Shown one piece after another: positions 1 to 9,589 of a stretch of 22,326 nt of DNA (position 1 is the stretch's first letter; the number at the start of each line of letters is the position of its first letter). This DNA is from Clostridiales bacterium (lineage in GTDB: Bacteria; Bacillota; Clostridia; Oscillospirales; Acutalibacteraceae). The notes below the pieces were generated by a model that made no database searches, had not been told where the DNA came from, and saw only the letters and a program-made list of their open reading frames with translations. The stretch covers positions 1 to 22,326 of the forward strand of contig JAAYFA010000112.1 in the NCBI GenBank assembly GCA_012728445.1. The letters are read 5' to 3'. The translations under genes were made by a program, and so were the position numbers.

Positions 1-2
1 GC

Positions 3-158
3 ATTAATGGACAGCAAATATTCGAAGATGAAGAAGTCAATGAAAAATTCCTATCGGTACTAAAAGATTTCAAGGCAATAAGAGAGCACAAAGAACACAA
101 GAGAACCGTCCCCCTGTGTTCTGATAAAGACAAAGTGATTGGAGCGGCAAATTGGTGA
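3..158 (+). CDS. C-terminal fragment of an unrecognised protein (5' end outside window)
   Basis: Of the three plus-strand frames entering the window, only this one stays open, giving 51 codons that end at TGA 156-158. The visible tail is charged and helical-looking (IFEDEEVNEKFLSVLKDF), then basic (REHKEHKRTVPLCS). I do not recognise the family. The RTVPLCS part is encoded by a REP-like palindrome (93-121), so the gene end has probably been extended through such an element. REP-associated transposase genes often sit beside such repeats, which is one possibility but cannot be tested on this fragment. Its stop overlaps the GTG start of the next gene (GTGA), implying translational coupling with the diguanylate cyclase. 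Confidence 0.5.
   Translation: MNGQQIFEDEEVNEKFLSVLKDFKAIREHKEHKRTVPLCSDKDKVIGAANW
93..121. repeat. REP-like palindrome GAACACA...TGTGTTC
   Basis: Left arm GAACACA (93-99) and right arm TGTGTTC (115-121) are perfect inverted repeats around a 15-nt centre containing the string ACCGTCCCCC. From memory, strings like this recur between genes in many Firmicutes genomes; that is recollection, not a search. Here it lies inside the end of an open reading frame rather than between genes. Confidence 0.45.
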
Positions 159-1216
159 TAATTAATGTTATCGATTTAGTGATTGTAAGTATTCTGTTAT
201 GGTGGGTTATAACGGATATTTCGATGGCGGATAACATCAAAAATCGATATACGTGGACGATCATTATCACTATTATTGTTATTCTTGCTGAAATGGGTTG
301 CAGTGTTACCGATAATACTATAGCGGACAATCGGATATGGAGTCAGATTTTTAATGTAATTGGCTTTTCCTTAACGCCATTTATCCTGCTGATTGAATCC
401 AACCGCAATGAAAACCGTGTCCGTCGTTTATGGGTTTATCTTCCTGCGGTTGTAAATGCGATATTCACTGTGTTATCGCCACTGACCGGCTTTATATTTT
501 TTGTTTCAGAGGATAGCACTTACAGTAGGGGGAAATTGTTCCCTGTCTTCTTGACAGCTTTTCTGTTTTCAGTGGCCATTTCAATGTATAACAAAGTATA
601 TTCCGTACGGAATATGCCTAATCACTTTGTTCAAAGGATCATTATAACAAATGTTATCATGTTGGGTGGCGTAACGATTCAGGTGTTTATTCCCGATGTT
701 TATGTGACCTGGCTGACTATATCAATTTATCTGTTGTTGAATTATACAATATCGTGTGAAACGGCAAGTATGATTGATGCGTTGACAAAGCTGATAAACA
801 GGATGGGCTTTAACAAGATGATGTCTGACATAAAACCGAGCCGGAGAGGGATAACAGCTTTGTTCATGATGGATGTTAATGATTTGAAGGAAATTAATGA
901 CGAGAAAGGGCATATCGTTGGGGATTACTATTTGAAAAAGAGTGCTGAGGTCTTAAGAGAAACGTTTGGTACCAAATCGAAAATATTTCGCTTTGGAGGC
1001 GATGAGTTCTGTGTATTGCTTTATACAGAATCGGAGGAACGGGTAAGTGAGTATATGAATATTCTTGATGCCAAGATTAAAAAAATGCAAAAAAAAGATC
1101 CTGTATTCCCCGGATTGGCAGCAGGATACTTTGTTTTGGATGGCAGAGATATACGTGAAGTAATAGATAAGGCAGATGAAATGATGTACGAGAATAAGAG
1201 GGCAAGTAAAAGCTGA
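155..1216 (+). CDS. Membrane-anchored diguanylate cyclase (GGDEF domain)
   Basis: Predicted to make cyclic di-GMP from two GTP at the cytoplasmic membrane. The first ~205 residues form about seven hydrophobic segments, a membrane sensor region of unassigned type. The C-terminal ~140 residues are a GGDEF domain beginning near the phrase DALTKLINRMGF. The signature GGDEF is intact at residues 281-285 (GTG start), so catalysis is plausible. The inhibitory I-site (RxxD, five residues upstream) is not present; the equivalent position reads GTKS, so classical product inhibition is not expected. The start is either TTG 152 or GTG 155. I prefer GTG because it overlaps the upstream TGA and sits about 10 bases after GGAG (141-144). 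No EAL or HD-GYP phosphodiesterase is in the window. Confidence 0.9.
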   Translation: MIINVIDLVIVSILLWWVITDISMADNIKNRYTWTIIITIIVILAEMGCSVTDNTIADNRIWSQIFNVIGFSLTPFILLIESNRNENRVRRLWVYLPAVVNAIFTVLSPLTGFIFFVSEDSTYSRGKLFPVFLTAFLFSVAISMYNKVYSVRNMPNHFVQRIIITNVIMLGGVTIQVFIPDVYVTWLTISIYLLLNYTISCETASMIDALTKLINRMGFNKMMSDIKPSRRGITALFMMDVNDLKEINDEKGHIVGDYYLKKSAEVLRETFGTKSKIFRFGGDEFCVLLYTESEERVSEYMNILDAKIKKMQKKDPVFPGLAAGYFVLDGRDIREVIDKADEMMYENKRASKS

Positions 1217-1264
1217 ATTTCCGGATATAAAACATGCAGCTTGTGAAGAAAGAGGAGAATTAAA

Positions 1265-1447
1265 ATGTTGATATTCATCAGCGTATTATTCGCCATCGCA
1301 ATTTCGGTGCTGGTGTTATGGATCATGGGCAAAGTAACACTTTGGCTGTCTGCACATTTTGGTGATTGCCTCAAAGCTGCGCTCTTAGTTGTACTCATCA
1401 TATTATTTCTGGGACCGCTCCTGATTCTTATATATGTGTTTTTATAA
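1265..1447 (+). CDS. Small two-helix membrane protein (60 aa)
   Basis: This is a 60-residue, almost entirely hydrophobic protein with two predicted transmembrane helices (about residues 2-22 and 38-59) joined by a short segment HFGDCLK. I recognise no family. The start is well supported by AGGAG at 1253-1257, seven bases ahead of the ATG. It lies 48 bases after the diguanylate cyclase and 18 bases before the exonuclease gene on the same strand, so it is probably co-transcribed. It could be a small regulator or partner of the upstream membrane cyclase, but only position suggests this. Confidence 0.6.
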   Translation: MLIFISVLFAIAISVLVLWIMGKVTLWLSAHFGDCLKAALLVVLIILFLGPLLILIYVFL

Positions 1448-1465
1448 ATCGAGAGGAAAAAAACA

Positions 1466-2293
1466 ATGAAATTTATTTCGTGGAACATTGATTCATTAAA
1501 TGCAGCTTTGACATCTGATTCAGAGCGTGCTGTATTATCCAGAGATGTGCTGGCTACAATTATAAAATGTGATCCGGAAATTATAGCATTACAGGAAACA
1601 AAGCTGGCAAGTACCGGCCCCACTAAAAAACATTTAGAAATTTTGGAAGAGTTGTTTCCGGATTACGAAATCGTTTGGAATAGTTCGGTAGAACCTGCTC
1701 GACGGGGTTATGCAGGTACAATGTTTTTATATAAAAAAAGTTTAAAACCATCCGTTTCGTTTCCCGCAATAGATGCACCAAGTACGATGGATCTTGAAGG
1801 TAGAATGATCACACTGGAGTTTGATGATTTCTACCTCACGCAAGTTTACACACCCAATGCAGGCGATGGACTGAATCGTTTAAAAGATCGTCAGATATGG
1901 GATGAAAAATATGCAGACTATCTGGCAAGTTTAGATGAGCAAAAGGTTGTTATAGCAACAGGAGACCTCAACGTAGCGCATAAAGAAATAGATTTGGCCA
2001 ACCCTGATAGCAACCGTGGTTCAGCCGGATTTACTGATGAAGAACGTCAAGGATTTACAAATCTTATAGAAAAAGGATTTACAGATACATTCCGACGTAT
2101 TCACGGCGATGTAACAGGCATGTATACTTGGTGGGGTCAGCGTGTTAAAACAAGTAAAATCAACAATTCAGGTTGGAGAATTGATTATTGGTTAGTCAGC
2201 GATAGGCTTGCAGATAAAGTTATAAAATCTGAAATGATTGATTCGGGTCCGAGACAGGACCATACGCCAATATTGCTGGAAATTATTTTATAG
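1466..2293 (+). CDS. xth: Exodeoxyribonuclease III (AP endonuclease family)
   Basis: A Mg-dependent DNA repair nuclease of the endonuclease/exonuclease/phosphatase fold that cuts at abasic sites and removes 3' blocks. The family motifs appear in order: N-terminal KFISWNIDS, metal-binding QETK (Glu44), the RRGYAGTMFLYKK segment, GDLN (Asp167, Asn169), the long DLANPDSNRGSAGFTDEER stretch typical of bacterial ExoIII/ExoA, the tryptophan-rich YTWWGQR...GWRIDYWLVS block, and the terminal DH pair (Asp265-His266). The length of 275 aa is normal. GAGAGGAAA precedes the ATG at good spacing. The gene may share a transcript with its upstream neighbours. All catalytic positions look intact. Confidence 0.95.
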   Translation: MKFISWNIDSLNAALTSDSERAVLSRDVLATIIKCDPEIIALQETKLASTGPTKKHLEILEELFPDYEIVWNSSVEPARRGYAGTMFLYKKSLKPSVSFPAIDAPSTMDLEGRMITLEFDDFYLTQVYTPNAGDGLNRLKDRQIWDEKYADYLASLDEQKVVIATGDLNVAHKEIDLANPDSNRGSAGFTDEERQGFTNLIEKGFTDTFRRIHGDVTGMYTWWGQRVKTSKINNSGWRIDYWLVSDRLADKVIKSEMIDSGPRQDHTPILLEIIL

Positions 2294-2451
2294 CTTTAAA
2301 ATTAAGAAAGACATTCTCATACCAAAGGGTTAATGTCAGGTTGGCAACATCTTTTGAGCTGATAATCGGTCTGAATTGCTCGACATAAGTGATTCCGGAA
2401 AATAGAAGGGGCGGTACCTCACCCTGTGGGATGTTTAGAAAGGAAAATAAA
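2294..2451. other. 158-bp intergenic stretch, possible gene remnant
   Basis: No promoter or strong hairpin was found here. The minus strand is open across it (about 2283-2498), and its middle part, with phrases such as GITYVEQFRPI and NLTLTLWYEN, reads more like protein than noise. It has no convincing start and runs back over the flavodoxin start. It could be the remnant of a lost gene or a dispersed repeat; I cannot name it. Confidence 0.25.
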
Positions 2452-2889
2452 ATGAAAAAACTGATTGTATGCGCAAAAGAATCCGGGAATACACACAAGG
2501 TCTGCCGTTATGTGGCAAGTAATTTGGATGTTGAACTTAAAGTTGCCGGCAAAACAACAATGATTGACTTGCCTTCCTATGACGTAATCATAGTAGCTTC
2601 GGGCGTGTATCTGAACCGTGTTCACAAAAACATCTTGCGATGGATAAACAGTATTGAAAAAGACACTGTTAATCCCGATACAAAAGTCTACCTCTTTTTA
2701 ACATGGTTTGGCAGAGGAGAGTCCGATGAGGTCGCCTTTAATGAAGTCAAGCAGTTGCTGCGCGGTAAAGGCATAACCCTTGAAGACAACTATATCAAAT
2801 GTTTTGGTGGGGGCATGGGTGTGATCAAAACTTCGCATCCGGATGAAGAAGATTGTAAAAATGTCTTGTCTTGGGCGAACGAACTATAA
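2452..2889 (+). CDS. Flavodoxin-like protein
   Basis: A 145-residue single-domain flavodoxin fold, predicted to bind FMN and carry electrons in the cytoplasm. Beta-1 is KKLIVCAKESGNTHKV, where SGNTHK is the phosphate-binding loop (family T/S-x-T-G-N-T). Hydrophobic strands follow at YDVIIVASGVYL, KVYLFLTWFG and NYIKCFGGGMG. The ATG at 2452 is chosen because AGAAAGGA lies 8-14 bases upstream; a longer in-frame start at 2389 has no ribosome site. The next gene begins 26 bases downstream, so the two are probably one unit. The electron partner is unknown. The sequence is closer to the small domain-type flavodoxins of Clostridia than to classical long-chain ones. Confidence 0.8.
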   Translation: MKKLIVCAKESGNTHKVCRYVASNLDVELKVAGKTTMIDLPSYDVIIVASGVYLNRVHKNILRWINSIEKDTVNPDTKVYLFLTWFGRGESDEVAFNEVKQLLRGKGITLEDNYIKCFGGGMGVIKTSHPDEEDCKNVLSWANEL

Positions 2890-2915
2890 AAATAAAATTA
2901 AGGGATAAAAATAAA

Positions 2916-3326
2916 ATGGCAAAACGCGTTTTTATGGACAAACAAAACAAACCGACGCAGGACGCTGTCAAAAAAGCACTGGGCGATGTTTATTCGCTCT
3001 ATACCGGCATAAATAATATTGCGTCACCTTATACAAAGAGCTGGACATACAGCAAAAATAGCGGATGGCTCCAAAAAACTGCTAATGAGAAACAATCGCT
3101 GTTCTATCTAACTCCTTTAGAAAACGAGTTTAAAATCAGTATGACTATTAAGGAAAATGAAAAAAATATCTTTTTACAAGATGCCGAGTTGAAAAGTATG
3201 GATAGTTTGTTTGTATCCGCAAAAAAGTTTGCCGAAGGGTATTCGATCCAATTCAGCGTTAAAAATGAAGGTGAATATGAGGTCATGAAGCCGTTTGTTC
3301 AAAAGCTAATCAAAATCAGGAACTGA
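2916..3326 (+). CDS. DUF3788 family protein
   Basis: A 136-residue soluble protein. The layout fits DUF3788: an N-terminal MDKQNKPTQDAVKKALG segment, a middle with TYSKNSGWLQK, a run LFYLTPLENEFKISMTI, and a C-terminal FAEGYSIQFSVKNEGE...KPFVQKLIKIR. The biochemical role of the family is not established. The ATG at 2916 follows AAGGGA (2900-2905); an earlier in-frame GTG/TTG-type start would overlap the flavodoxin gene and has no better site. It lies directly behind the flavodoxin gene, most likely in the same transcript. Confidence 0.7.
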   Translation: MAKRVFMDKQNKPTQDAVKKALGDVYSLYTGINNIASPYTKSWTYSKNSGWLQKTANEKQSLFYLTPLENEFKISMTIKENEKNIFLQDAELKSMDSLFVSAKKFAEGYSIQFSVKNEGEYEVMKPFVQKLIKIRN

Positions 3327-3383
3327 AGATTATCATAAAAATACGACTGTAAACCATCCCCGTGCTATCATTTCGAGGTAAAG

Positions 3384-4526
3384 ATGAAAAGAAAATTTAT
3401 GTTTTTAACCACATTTTTAATACAGCTTATTGTAGCGGCGGAAATGGCTATGATCGGTCCGCTATCCCCATTTTTAGCCACGTATTTTTCCATAGATCAA
3501 AGCATGGTTATTCTGTTAAGTTTTGCGTATTCCGCAGTTGGGCTTTTAGTGCCCTACCTTGGCGTTTTTGGCGATAAGTTCGGTAAAAAAAGAAGTATTT
3601 CTATTTCCTTGGTTTTATTTATTCTGGGGTCTGTTATAGCCGCTTTTGCTGCGTCGCCATTTGTTTTTGCATTTGCAAGAATATTTATTGGCTTTGCCTA
3701 CTTTTCGCTAAGCGCTACTAATTTATCCTACCTTTCCGAGTTCACTTCTTATGAGAACCGAGGCAAGGCTTCCGGATTACTCAGAGCTGCGTTTAGTGCC
3801 TCTATACTGCTTAGTCCGATTGTTTCCGCTTTTTTTGTGGATAGGTATGGTAGCTTAGCGGTCATATATATTCCACTGGCTCTTGTGGCTCTGGTCGCTT
3901 TAATTTTCTTAAGCCAATTGCCGGAAACACAGAAGTCCCCCGACATTGTCGTGAATAAAAGTGAGTTTTTATCCTTGCTCCATAATCCTATAGCGAAAAA
4001 GATGCTGATTTCTGTATTCCTGATTTTAACCGCGCCAACCTTAATACTAAACTATTTAGGGATTTATTTAACCAATTCATTTCATGTGTCGCAAGCAAAT
4101 ATTGGCGTGATATATACCATTGCAGCGATCGGCACTGTTCTCGGTACAGTTTTCGCCGGCGTATTTTCCGATAAAATAGGAAAATACAAGTTAGCAAAAA
4201 TACTGTTTGCCGTTATGCTCATTGCCATTATACCGATACCTTTTGTAAAGAATCTCATACTGATTATACTGCTGGCTATATTATTTAGCTTTGGCATGGA
4301 TGGCGGCTGGACTTCTTACCAAGCGCTAGGCTCTGAAGTCGTTCCTGAAAAAAGAGGGACTTTTATGAGCTTGATGTATACAGTAAATGCGCTGACCATT
4401 ACCTTTTATAGTTTGGTGGGCCCGATTTTCTATAGGCTTGGCGGGTTTTCACTGTTAATTATCATCGCTTGCGTGTTCTTATCTGTTGCACTTTATATGA
4501 TTGCAAATCTAAAAATAAAAGAATGA
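3384..4526 (+). CDS. MFS transporter, drug-efflux-like
   Basis: A 380-residue, twelve-helix major facilitator, probably a proton-coupled exporter of small molecules in the cytoplasmic membrane. The loop between helices 2 and 3 carries motif A as GDKFGKKR (residues 63-70), and a weaker second copy appears after helix 8 (FSDKIGKYK). The segment LSPIVSAFFVDRYG near helix 5 resembles the antiporter region of DHA1-type proteins. The substrate cannot be told. The start at 3384 has GAGGTAA just upstream. It sits 57 bases after the DUF3788 gene and I saw no clear promoter in that gap, so it may be transcribed with the genes before it. Confidence 0.85.
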   Translation: MKRKFMFLTTFLIQLIVAAEMAMIGPLSPFLATYFSIDQSMVILLSFAYSAVGLLVPYLGVFGDKFGKKRSISISLVLFILGSVIAAFAASPFVFAFARIFIGFAYFSLSATNLSYLSEFTSYENRGKASGLLRAAFSASILLSPIVSAFFVDRYGSLAVIYIPLALVALVALIFLSQLPETQKSPDIVVNKSEFLSLLHNPIAKKMLISVFLILTAPTLILNYLGIYLTNSFHVSQANIGVIYTIAAIGTVLGTVFAGVFSDKIGKYKLAKILFAVMLIAIIPIPFVKNLILIILLAILFSFGMDGGWTSYQALGSEVVPEKRGTFMSLMYTVNALTITFYSLVGPIFYRLGGFSLLIIIACVFLSVALYMIANLKIKE

Positions 4527-4550
4527 GCATAAAAAGAAAACATCAATGAC

Positions 4551-4579
4551 TTTACATCTATTCGAACCCATAATATAAT
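4551..4579 (+). promoter_or_regulatory. Sigma-A promoter for purC
   Basis: TTTACA (4551-4556) and a perfect TATAAT (4574-4579) are separated by exactly 17 bases. The -10 box ends 45 bases before the purC start, and no PurR-like repeat or purine riboswitch fits in the leader. Confidence 0.8.
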
Positions 4580-4624
4580 AAAAATACTAAAATGCGGCTC
4601 ATTTTGAAAAGGAGAAAAATAAAG

Positions 4625-5308
4625 ATGAATATTGTTTACAAGGGAAAAACGAAGGATGTTTATGCATTAGATAACGGGAACTATCTTTTAAAGTTTAAAG
4701 ACGATGTTACAGGAACGGACGGTGTATTTGATCCGGGAGCCAATACGGTAGGATTAACGATTGAAGGCGTAGGAAGAGCAGGACTAAGTCTTACTAAATT
4801 TTTCTATGAAAAACTAAATGCAATGGGAATAGCCACGCACTATTTAGATGCTGATATAGAAAAGGCTACGATGACGGTGCTCCCGGCGACAGTTTTTGGC
4901 AAGGGAGTAGAGGTCATATGCAGATATAGAGCAGTGGGCAGCTTTTTAAAAAGATATGGAATGTATGCTTTAGAAGGACAAGAACTTGATGCATATGTTG
5001 AAGTTACCTTAAAAGACGATAATAGAAATGATCCGTTAATCACAGATGAAGCGCTGGAAATGCTGGGAATCATGACAAAGGACGAGTATCAAAAACTTGT
5101 TGAGTTGACTAAAAAAATAGCCGGAGTCGTTAAAGAGGAGCTTGCAAATAAGAACATTGAGTTGTACGATATTAAATTTGAGTTTGGAAGGGTTGGGGAA
5201 GACAAACATATCGCTTTGATTGATGAAATTTCCGGTGGAAACATGAGAGCGTATATGAGTGGGCAGTATATAGAGCCTCTTAAATTAGAGGAATTGATGT
5301 TGAAATAA
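4625..5308 (+). CDS. purC: Phosphoribosylaminoimidazole-succinocarboxamide synthase
   Basis: SAICAR synthase of de novo purine synthesis: it joins aspartate to CAIR using ATP. Family signatures are YKGKTKDVY near the N-terminus (nucleotide-binding loop), the FFYEKLNAMGIATHYL block, ICRYRAVGSFLKRYG, the NDPLITDEAL substrate motif and the C-terminal DEISGGNMRAY. The 227-aa length is normal. The start at 4625 follows GGAGAAA; a longer start at 4592 lacks a site. It is unusual in standing alone, since no other purine gene is in view and it has its own consensus promoter. It is the last gene of the AT-rich block. Confidence 0.95.
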   Translation: MNIVYKGKTKDVYALDNGNYLLKFKDDVTGTDGVFDPGANTVGLTIEGVGRAGLSLTKFFYEKLNAMGIATHYLDADIEKATMTVLPATVFGKGVEVICRYRAVGSFLKRYGMYALEGQELDAYVEVTLKDDNRNDPLITDEALEMLGIMTKDEYQKLVELTKKIAGVVKEELANKNIELYDIKFEFGRVGEDKHIALIDEISGGNMRAYMSGQYIEPLKLEELMLK

Positions 5309-5315
5309 AACAACC

Positions 5316-5352
5316 CTGTCCCATTGGCACGACCGGCGTGCCAATGGGACAG
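5316..5352. repeat. 16-bp perfect stem hairpin after purC
   Basis: CTGTCCCATTGGCACG (5316-5331) is the exact reverse complement of 5337-5352, with a five-base loop ACCGG. No T-run follows (AATTATTG), so it is not a classical intrinsic terminator, although so strong a stem may still affect transcription or RNA stability. Its look, and partial resemblance to the strings near 108 and 7413, suggests a dispersed REP-type palindrome. It marks the point where base composition changes. Confidence 0.75.
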
Positions 5353-5389
5353 AATTATTGATCGCTGAGAATTACGATGAGGAGCACCT

Positions 5390-7411
<2,022 letters not shown>

Positions 7412-7467
7412 AGATGCGTCCCCCATGACACGTATTATTTAATTATTGTGACGGAGGGATATCTGCA

Positions 7468-8106
7468 ATGGAAAAAACAACGTTGCCCCTTGGTATAAGG
7501 CTGGCAAGGAATGCCGAACTGAATAAAGGGGTTTTGCTCGTTGCCTTTGGTTATGCTTTTTGTTATTTGTTTATGATTGATTACTGTACGGCGGGCATGA
7601 ACATCTTTTATCGGTGGTCTACGACAAGCTATTCACAGTTTCAGCACCCTGCACTTTTTGCTATATGGGTTATTTTGTGTTCGTCGGCTTTCTTTTTAAA
7701 CATCGGCTATTTACGCGGCAAATACGGCGCACCGCAGAAGTGGCTTTCCGCCCTGCAATATATGGGGTTTTTCTTCATGATTCTCGCGCTGCTTGTTCCC
7801 ACGCACCGTGCACCGCACATTACGCTGAGTGACTATCTGCACTACTATGTGCATTTGTTCGGTGCCTTGTTTTTTGCGTTGTTCAACATGATCTGTGTTT
7901 TTGGTGTTTTCGGCTATAAAATGAAAAAAGATAAACGTTTTAAATACTGGTTGTGGGGCGGCATTGTGTTTACTTTGGCCGTCGGCCCGCTGTTTGCCGT
8001 AAAGCTCATCGGCTTTGTTGAAACGGCACCGATGTTGTTTATGATGGCTGTGCTGTATGTGCTGAACTACACAAAACTGATGGACGACAAAAATGTGTCC
8101 GGGTGA
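7468..8106 (+). CDS. Six-helix membrane protein of unknown function
   Basis: A 212-residue integral membrane protein with about six hydrophobic segments (near residues 22-42, 63-83, 92-112, 127-150, 160-182 and 188-205). The histidine-rich loop DYLHYYVHLFGALFF before helix 4 recalls Frag1/DRAM-type proteins, but the match is weak. The start at 7468 is supported by CGGAGGG 11-17 bases upstream. It lies 56 bases after the DUF255 gene; the gap contains GCGTCCCCCATGACAC, a string resembling the other REP-like sites, and no clear promoter. Co-transcription with the DUF255 gene is likely. Confidence 0.65.
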   Translation: MEKTTLPLGIRLARNAELNKGVLLVAFGYAFCYLFMIDYCTAGMNIFYRWSTTSYSQFQHPALFAIWVILCSSAFFLNIGYLRGKYGAPQKWLSALQYMGFFFMILALLVPTHRAPHITLSDYLHYYVHLFGALFFALFNMICVFGVFGYKMKKDKRFKYWLWGGIVFTLAVGPLFAVKLIGFVETAPMLFMMAVLYVLNYTKLMDDKNVSG

Positions 8107-8109
8107 CGG

Positions 8110-8123
8110 GATTGCCGGCAATC
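8110..8123. repeat. 14-bp perfect palindrome GATTGCCGGCAATC
   Basis: A fully self-complementary 14-mer just after the stop of the membrane protein gene, without a T-run. It could be a weak hairpin or protein site; nothing else supports a role. Confidence 0.3.
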
Positions 8124-8339
8124 GACAACACGGGGGAGGCGGCAGACGGTGCCCCGACAGGTTCTTTTTCATGCAGTTTCGCTTGATTTTTCAAAGGTTT
8201 TATAATCGAGATGAGCATAATCAAAAGTCAATGGGCAAGTTGTAAAATGAATTGTCGCAAATAAGGAAAAGAGGTTCCATTTTGGGACGCAACCAGTTAA
8301 ACTTTGAGTGAAGAACAAAAAGGAACTGGAGGCTCCAAA

Positions 8340-9404
8340 ATGGAACAAAATAAGGATAACACAAAAGAGAAGAAATGGGAACAGATAACAGAGAAAGAAC
8401 GGTATAAAATCGAAGGATATCTTGATGCGGGATTAGGTGCGGCAGAAATAAGCAGACAAATTGGAAAGAGCAAACGAAGTATAGAACGAGAACGAAAAAT
8501 GGGACTGGTAGAGCAGAAGCGAACGAATCCGAGCTATAAGAAGAATGAACCGTTGCATATAACAGAATGGGTATACAAAGCGGACGCAGCGCAGATGCGA
8601 CATAACGAACGGGCGGCAAACAAGGGGCGGGGATTAAAAATCGGACGAGATCATAAGCTTGTAGCCCACATAGAAGAAGAAATCAAGGAAAAGAAATGGT
8701 CACCGGATGTAGTGATAGGCAGGATAAAAGAAAAGGGGTTAATTTTTGAAACAGAAATATGTACAAAGACGCTTTACAACTACATAGATGCCGGAATATT
8801 TCTCAACATCAGCAATAAGGACCTGTTGATAAAAAAGAACGGAAAGAAACGCAAATACAATAAAATCCGTACAGTTGCCCTGAACAACAGAAATGGCAAA
8901 AGTATATCCGATAGGCCTGAAAGTGTAGAGGATCGTGAAGAGATGGGACATTGGGAAATTGACCTTGTATTGGGCAAACAAGGCACAAAGCCGGTCGTGT
9001 TAACCCTTGTAGAGAGAAAGAGTCGAAGAGCGCTGTATGTACTTGTTAAGAACAAGACGCAGAAGGAAGTTATTGCGGCAATAAAACGTGCAAGGAGACG
9101 TACAGGGGGCAATTTTGACCAGGTTTTTAAAACAATTACGGCAGATAACGGCAGTGAGTTTTTAGATAGCGAAGGGATTAAGAAAGCAGCAAAATGCGAA
9201 GAGGTATACTATGCACACCCATACTCAAGCTGGGAGCGCGGAAGTAATGAGAACGGTAATCGAATACTTCGGCGTTTCATTCCAAAGGGATTTGATCTTA
9301 ACAAGTTAACGACTGAAGAGTTGCAAAGAATAGAAGACTGGGTAAACAATTATCCTCGCAGAATACTCGGGTACAAAACCGCCAACGAGGTTGCCGCAGC
9401 ATAG
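8340..9404 (+). CDS. IS30-family transposase (DDE)
   Basis: A 354-residue transposase that cuts and joins the element ends. An N-terminal helix-turn-helix (ITEKERYKIEGYLDAG...AAEISRQIGKSKRSIERE) should bind the terminal repeats. The integrase-like catalytic core has all three acidic residues: Asp208 in GHWEIDLVLG, Asp269 in ITADNGSEF and Glu304 in ERGSNENGNRILRRFIPKG, with 34 residues between the last two as is usual. The ATG at 8340 is chosen for the GGAGG (8328-8332) seven bases ahead; an upstream TTG at 8304 lies in the terminal-repeat zone. There is no frameshift or internal stop, so the copy could be active. Confidence 0.93.
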   Translation: MEQNKDNTKEKKWEQITEKERYKIEGYLDAGLGAAEISRQIGKSKRSIERERKMGLVEQKRTNPSYKKNEPLHITEWVYKADAAQMRHNERAANKGRGLKIGRDHKLVAHIEEEIKEKKWSPDVVIGRIKEKGLIFETEICTKTLYNYIDAGIFLNISNKDLLIKKNGKKRKYNKIRTVALNNRNGKSISDRPESVEDREEMGHWEIDLVLGKQGTKPVVLTLVERKSRRALYVLVKNKTQKEVIAAIKRARRRTGGNFDQVFKTITADNGSEFLDSEGIKKAAKCEEVYYAHPYSSWERGSNENGNRILRRFIPKGFDLNKLTTEELQRIEDWVNNYPRRILGYKTANEVAAA

Positions 9405-9418
9405 CACTTGGCAAAAAC

Positions 9419-9444
9419 CTCAATTCCCCCTCGGGGGAATTGAG
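9419..9444 (+). terminator. Hairpin at the end of the transposase gene
   Basis: CTCAATTCCCCC (9419-9430) pairs with GGGGGAATTGAG (9433-9444). The 12-bp stem begins 14 bases after the stop codon but has no T-run. It may end transposase transcription or shield the gene from outside reading. Confidence 0.5.
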
Positions 9445-9539
9445 ATAACGAAGACCAATGCTCACTCAAATTAACTGAACCGAAGGTGCGACAATTAAAC
9501 TTGCAATCTTTAATTGCACATAAAACAGCAACAAAACAA

Positions 9540-9568
9540 TTGAAGTTCATCCTGCCATGTGCTATACT
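9540..9568 (+). promoter_or_regulatory. Sigma-A promoter for tRNA-Arg
   Basis: TTGAAG (9540-9545) and TATACT (9563-9568) are 17 bases apart, and the -10 box ends 21 bases before the mature tRNA. It lies outside the IS30 element, so the tRNA does not depend on it. Confidence 0.75.
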
Positions 9569-9589
9569 CTGTAAGCAAATTAAATATAC

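Larger units (their letters stand above)
8235..9504 (+). mobile_element. IS30-family insertion sequence
   Basis: The element holds one DDE transposase gene between inverted end sequences. GCAAGTT (8235-8241) and AATTGTCGCA (8250-8259) recur inverted at 9498-9504 and 9487-9496. A third inner block, CAGTTAA-TTTGAGTGA, is also inverted (left about 8293-8310, right about 9464-9479). The left end carries extra spacer sequence between blocks, so the arms are imperfect and the exact boundaries are uncertain by some 20 bases. I found no convincing target duplication. It sits between the membrane protein gene and tRNA-Arg. Confidence 0.7.

Noticed and set aside
4527..4624. Purine riboswitch upstream of purC
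   Set aside because: The leader after the promoter is too short and shows no aptamer-like paired arms.
5316..5352. Hairpin after purC as a classical intrinsic terminator
   Set aside because: The stem is strong but no T-run follows; listed as a repeat instead.
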